Assembly: GCA_036725605.1 (NCBI GenBank)
Contig: DAIMDW010000020.1
Location: 52,802 to 116,801 of the forward strand
Direction of reading: 5' to 3'
Length of the DNA stretch: 64,000 bases
DNA from: CALBTQ01 sp036725605
GTDB taxonomy: Bacteria > Lernaellota > Lernaellaia > Lernaellales > Lernaellaceae
Shown here: piece after piece, positions 61,754 through 64,000 of the stretch
Layout: every line of letters begins with the position of its first letter
How positions within the stretch are numbered: the stretch's first letter is position 1
Notes under the pieces: generated by a model
Told to the model about the DNA's origin: nothing
Database searches by the model: none
The model's input: the letters and a program-made list of their open reading frames with translations, nothing else
Program-made: the position numbers and the translations under genes

Positions 61754-62171
61754 CATTTCGAGCGACCGATTGTTTATTTTACCAACGGCTCTTCCGGCTC
61801 ATATAGTCAATATGCTGATTCCACAGTATCATTATACAGGCAACAATCCGTTGACTCGGTGGGATCAATTTGGATTATATTATGCTGATTATAATATAAC
61901 ATTCTATGGATTTACGTTTGGTGTCATGCTTAGTGACGACGAAGCTTATCCATATTTGGGGTTTGCTATTCCTACAAATCCTACAGGATCTCTAACATTA
62001 TCTCCAAATGATCCAACGCTTGGATGGAATTGGGGATTTCAGTGTATGCTTGGTACACCACCGACTCCTGAAGAGCCTCTGCCATTTGGGGGTGGGGTGC
62101 AATGGGATGGTCAACAAACAGTGGAGGCACTTATATTGAAGGGGGCGCGGGTGTTACAGGGGCCTCAGTAA
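61497..62171 (+). CDS. Orphan Rhs tip 1 (core plus variable C-terminus)
   Basis: A 224-aa protein. Residues about 1-85 are the Rhs core (DHLGTPVAVSDLSGQVVW, FPGQYYDAESGLHYN, YDPETGRY), identical or nearly so to the other copies. Residues about 86-224 are unique (YADYNITFYGFTFGVMLSDD) and AT-rich. There are no YD repeats or export domain, so it should act only after recombination into a full rhs gene, unless expressed alone. Small membrane protein genes follow. Confidence 0.7.
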   Translation: MERTHPADDFFFDHLGTPVAVSDLSGQVVWTHRFSPFGKTIELNEDVDGDGVKLTLNLRFPGQYYDAESGLHYNWHRYYDPETGRYISSDRLFILPTALPAHIVNMLIPQYHYTGNNPLTRWDQFGLYYADYNITFYGFTFGVMLSDDEAYPYLGFAIPTNPTGSLTLSPNDPTLGWNWGFQCMLGTPPTPEEPLPFGGGVQWDGQQTVEALILKGARVLQGPQ

Positions 62172-62216
62172 GTCTTTATTATGTGACGGGTCCCTTCAAA
62201 TTGGTGTGGTGAAGAC

Positions 62217-62432
62217 GTGAGTAAATTATGTGGCACATTAATGATTCTGTTTGGATTATATATTTTAATACGATCCAAACAGAATGCAGATAGGTATAAA
62301 AAAGCTATAGACCAAATAAATGGTTTCTTACATTTTCCAAGGTGGTATTATTATCTTATGTTTTTATTGTGCGGCTCAGGTGGCATTATTATAGGAGTAT
62401 TATTGTTGTTTAATTTAATTGGCTGGAATTAG
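62217..62432 (+). CDS. Small two-TM protein behind orphan tip 1
   Basis: A 71-aa protein with a GTG start and two hydrophobic segments (about residues 3-18 and 44-68). The position directly after the tip suggests an immunity role. The ribosome site is weak. Not recognised. Confidence 0.45.
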   Translation: MSKLCGTLMILFGLYILIRSKQNADRYKKAIDQINGFLHFPRWYYYLMFLLCGSGGIIIGVLLLFNLIGWN

Positions 62433-62546
62433 CAAATGGGGAGGTGAGGCTATTGAAGATGTTGAAAAAAGGACGCTAATTAGATTGTTTTTGATGATAA
62501 TGAACCAAAGTGTAATGTCTACAACGGTAAATAGTGAGGTTACATT

Positions 62547-62945
62547 ATGAGATCAACGCTTAAAGTACTAGTCATAGGAATTATCATTATTTTATCCCTC
62601 GCTGGAGGGATGTTTATCGGTGTAATAGCAAATCATGAATCAGAAAAAGAAAAAAATTCAATGATGATGTATAGTTTATCTCAAAATTTATTAAAAAATA
62701 ACATGAATAACGACGTGGAATATTCTGAGTTAATTCAAAATGTTTGCGCTCTTGTTGGAGCGGATGCATGCATTGCTCTATCAAGTTACTTTATAAATAA
62801 AGGATCGCAATGTCTTTCTATTCCATGGCTTCAACATGGCAGTGAGGAGTATAAAAAAAGTTTAGAAAATAAAAATGAGAAGGAGTTAGTTTTTTACCAA
62901 CAATACCAAAAGGAGTTAGCTGATCTGTTATTGAAATGCGAATAA
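62547..62945 (+). CDS. Small single-TM protein behind orphan tip 1
   Basis: A 132-aa protein with an N-terminal TM (VLVIGIIIILSLAGGMFIGVIA) and a soluble C-terminal part containing four Cys (NVCALVGADACIAL, QCLS, KCE). GAGG lies before the ATG. Very AT-rich. Candidate immunity protein or exported effector; no family recognised. Confidence 0.45.
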   Translation: MRSTLKVLVIGIIIILSLAGGMFIGVIANHESEKEKNSMMMYSLSQNLLKNNMNNDVEYSELIQNVCALVGADACIALSSYFINKGSQCLSIPWLQHGSEEYKKSLENKNEKELVFYQQYQKELADLLLKCE

Positions 62946-62979
62946 ATAATCTTTCTCGATTAGACCTGAATAACTTACC

Positions 62980-63036
62980 TGTAAAGATCAACCTCTTGCC
63001 GTACAATCTGCTTTCCCTGGTCGGCAGTTATTTATA
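62980..63036. repeat. Partial copy of the IS left flank
   Basis: TGTAAAGATCAACCTCTTGC and the bases after it align over about 55 bases with 56586-56641, the sequence spanning the left IR of the IS481-like element, at roughly 70% by eye. It could be a relic of an element end or a preferred target. It lies just before the second 459-base repeat. Confidence 0.5.
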
Positions 63037-63068
63037 TTAGGCTAATATATTGATTGTCTTGAAAACTA

Positions 63069-63527
63069 CACCCCTGGTATGAACGATTCCACCGGTAGGA
63101 GTCCCAAACGCTTCGAGCCCACCCCCGTTTAATCTGATCATCCAATGAAAGGAGTTATGCCATGAACAAGTCGGGAGAGTTGTGTGCGCGCATCCGGCAG
63201 TTCGCCGAGAAACTGATCTTGAGCCGGAGAAGGTCTTGATAATTTATTTGAACAATGTATAGTTGCTTCGATGGAACGAACTCACCCAGCGGATGACTTT
63301 TTTTTCGACCACCTGGGCACGCCGGTGGCGGTCAGCGACCTGAGCGGGCAGGTGGTCTGGACGCACCGCTTCTCGCCCTTTGGCAAGACGATCGAACTCA
63401 ACGAAGACGTCGACGGCGACGGCGTCAAACTGACCCTCAACCTGCGCTTCCCCGGCCAGTACTACGACGCCGAATCCGGCCTGCACTACAACTGGCACCG
63501 GTATTATGATCCGGAAACGGGGAGGTA
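63069..63527 (+). repeat. 459-base direct repeat, copy 2 (orphan Rhs core)
   Basis: Same content and length as copy 1 at 61295-61753: AAAGGAG leader, 25-codon frame (63162-63239), the ATG of a second orphan tip and the core up to YDPETGRY. Homologous recombination between copies, or with the rhs gene at 57830, would swap C-terminal tips. Confidence 0.85.
63162..63239 (+). CDS. 25-codon leader frame in repeat copy 2
   Basis: MNKSGELCARIRQFAEKL, then LSRRRS and TGA. It has the same length and the same ribosome site (AAAGGAG) as the frame at 61388. Retention of an open frame in both copies is weak evidence for translation. Confidence 0.4.
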   Translation: MNKSGELCARIRQFAEKLILSRRRS

Positions 63528-63909
63528 TGTTATGCTTTACACTTTACCAAATAATATAGCTCATAACTTAAGGCGATATATATATGTGTTCAATAACCCA
63601 TTGAAAGATTCTGATATTTCAGGTTTAATGGAATTAGTGACGGAAGAAATTGTTGGTGCTGTATTATCTCCTGAAGAAAAGGCTGCTCAAGATTGGACTA
63701 ATTCAATACCATGTAATCCCTATTGGTGTATTAATATCCAAACTCCTCACTTACATGAAGATCCGCTCGCAGCTTGTACGGCTTATTTAGATGGAGTCGA
63801 TTTTGAAGGAAATGGAAGTATTTTACCAAGTAGTAGGGTCAAAGCTTGCTCAAAAGCTATCGATGATCGAGAAGCGGCGTGCGCGGAGGAATGCAAGTGT
63901 AAAAAGTAA
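63271..63909 (+). CDS. Orphan Rhs tip 2 (core plus variable C-terminus)
   Basis: A 212-aa protein. The first ~85 residues are the shared Rhs core; the remainder is unrelated to tip 1 (YTLPNNIAHNLRRYIYVFNNPLKDSD, then IPCNPYWCINIQ and a CAEECKCKK end). The YVFNNPLKDSDISG part is the usual end of an RHS core (NPVNxxDxxG). From 63910 to the window end I see no further convincing gene, so a partner could lie beyond the edge. Confidence 0.7.
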   Translation: MERTHPADDFFFDHLGTPVAVSDLSGQVVWTHRFSPFGKTIELNEDVDGDGVKLTLNLRFPGQYYDAESGLHYNWHRYYDPETGRYVMLYTLPNNIAHNLRRYIYVFNNPLKDSDISGLMELVTEEIVGAVLSPEEKAAQDWTNSIPCNPYWCINIQTPHLHEDPLAACTAYLDGVDFEGNGSILPSSRVKACSKAIDDREAACAEECKCKK

Positions 63910-64000
63910 AGAGTTAGAAAGAATGGTAATTGGAGGAAGGAAGAACATACTGTCCCCCACAAAAGGCGAGACACCTGATAGAGTGACGTTCGGTTGAATC

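Noticed and set aside
61295..63527. Direct repeats as a CRISPR array
   Set aside because: The units are 459 bases, encode protein and occur twice only; no short regular spacers are present anywhere in the window.
63910..64000. Short frame at the window end
   Set aside because: It starts inside the orphan tip 2 gene in another frame and gives no recognisable product; the region is too short to judge.

Overview
The window is a stretch of bacterial chromosome with a GC-rich backbone, broken by several clearly AT-richer islets. The backbone carries secreted lipoproteins with long Asp-rich tethers, a multihaem cytochrome, an outer-membrane beta-barrel protein and a long surface-glycan cluster, so the host is a diderm. 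Poly-Asp lipoproteins together with Rhs proteins suggest a delta-proteobacteria-like or candidate-phylum lineage. That placement is a guess: there is no rRNA or other phylogenetic marker here. I recognised no tRNA, rRNA or CRISPR array.

Layout. 1-1354: 3' part of a NACHT/STAND-like protein ending in pentapeptide repeats. 1361-3516 (minus): SRPBCC protein, YchF-like ATPase, unknown membrane-anchored protein. 3724-25378: a 21-kb surface polysaccharide cluster, almost all on the plus strand. It holds GT2 enzymes, DUF2304, a NodB-type deacetylase, a formyltransferase, a GT39-like membrane transferase, an SGNH hydrolase (minus strand), a CapK/PaaK-like ligase, DUF362, a methyltransferase, a Wzx-type flippase, GT4 and GT9 enzymes, a two-domain oxidoreductase, a heparinase II/III-like protein and WecC. 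Many of these genes abut or overlap by 1-16 bases, as in an operon.

25379-45090: an exported-protein region. It contains two tandem small lipoproteins, three lipoproteins with Asp-rich tethers (ceramidase-like, propeller-like and unknown), an FHA protein, a condensation-like acyltransferase, tandem three-TM paralogues, signal peptidase I, a secreted Cys-rich/Asp-rich protein interrupted by an in-frame TGA, a membrane/propeller protein, an outer-membrane barrel, a lipoprotein alpha/beta hydrolase and a large AftB-like transferase. An AT-richer gene at 33616-34782 joins a nucleotide-processing TIR/NDT-like domain to a double Cache domain with no membrane segment.

45234-54477: small Cys-rich proteins, an AT-rich insert (P63C protein plus a transposase-derived zinc-ribbon/HTH protein), a propeller lipoprotein, a 1027-aa lipoprotein with a two-TM partner, and a tri-haem cytochrome. 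54646-64000: an AT-rich accessory end. It holds an ABC-ATPase/Toprim fusion resembling merged PARIS or OLD defence proteins, an IS481-like element with a nonsense-mutated transposase, a 5'-truncated rhs gene, and two orphan Rhs core tips in 459-bp direct repeats, each with its own C-terminus. Small putative immunity genes follow the first two units.

Taken together, the first half builds and exports a cell-surface glycan. The middle encodes surface and periplasmic proteins that probably use a shared Asp-rich tether. Single-gene defence or conflict cassettes are scattered through the rest and concentrate at the right end.
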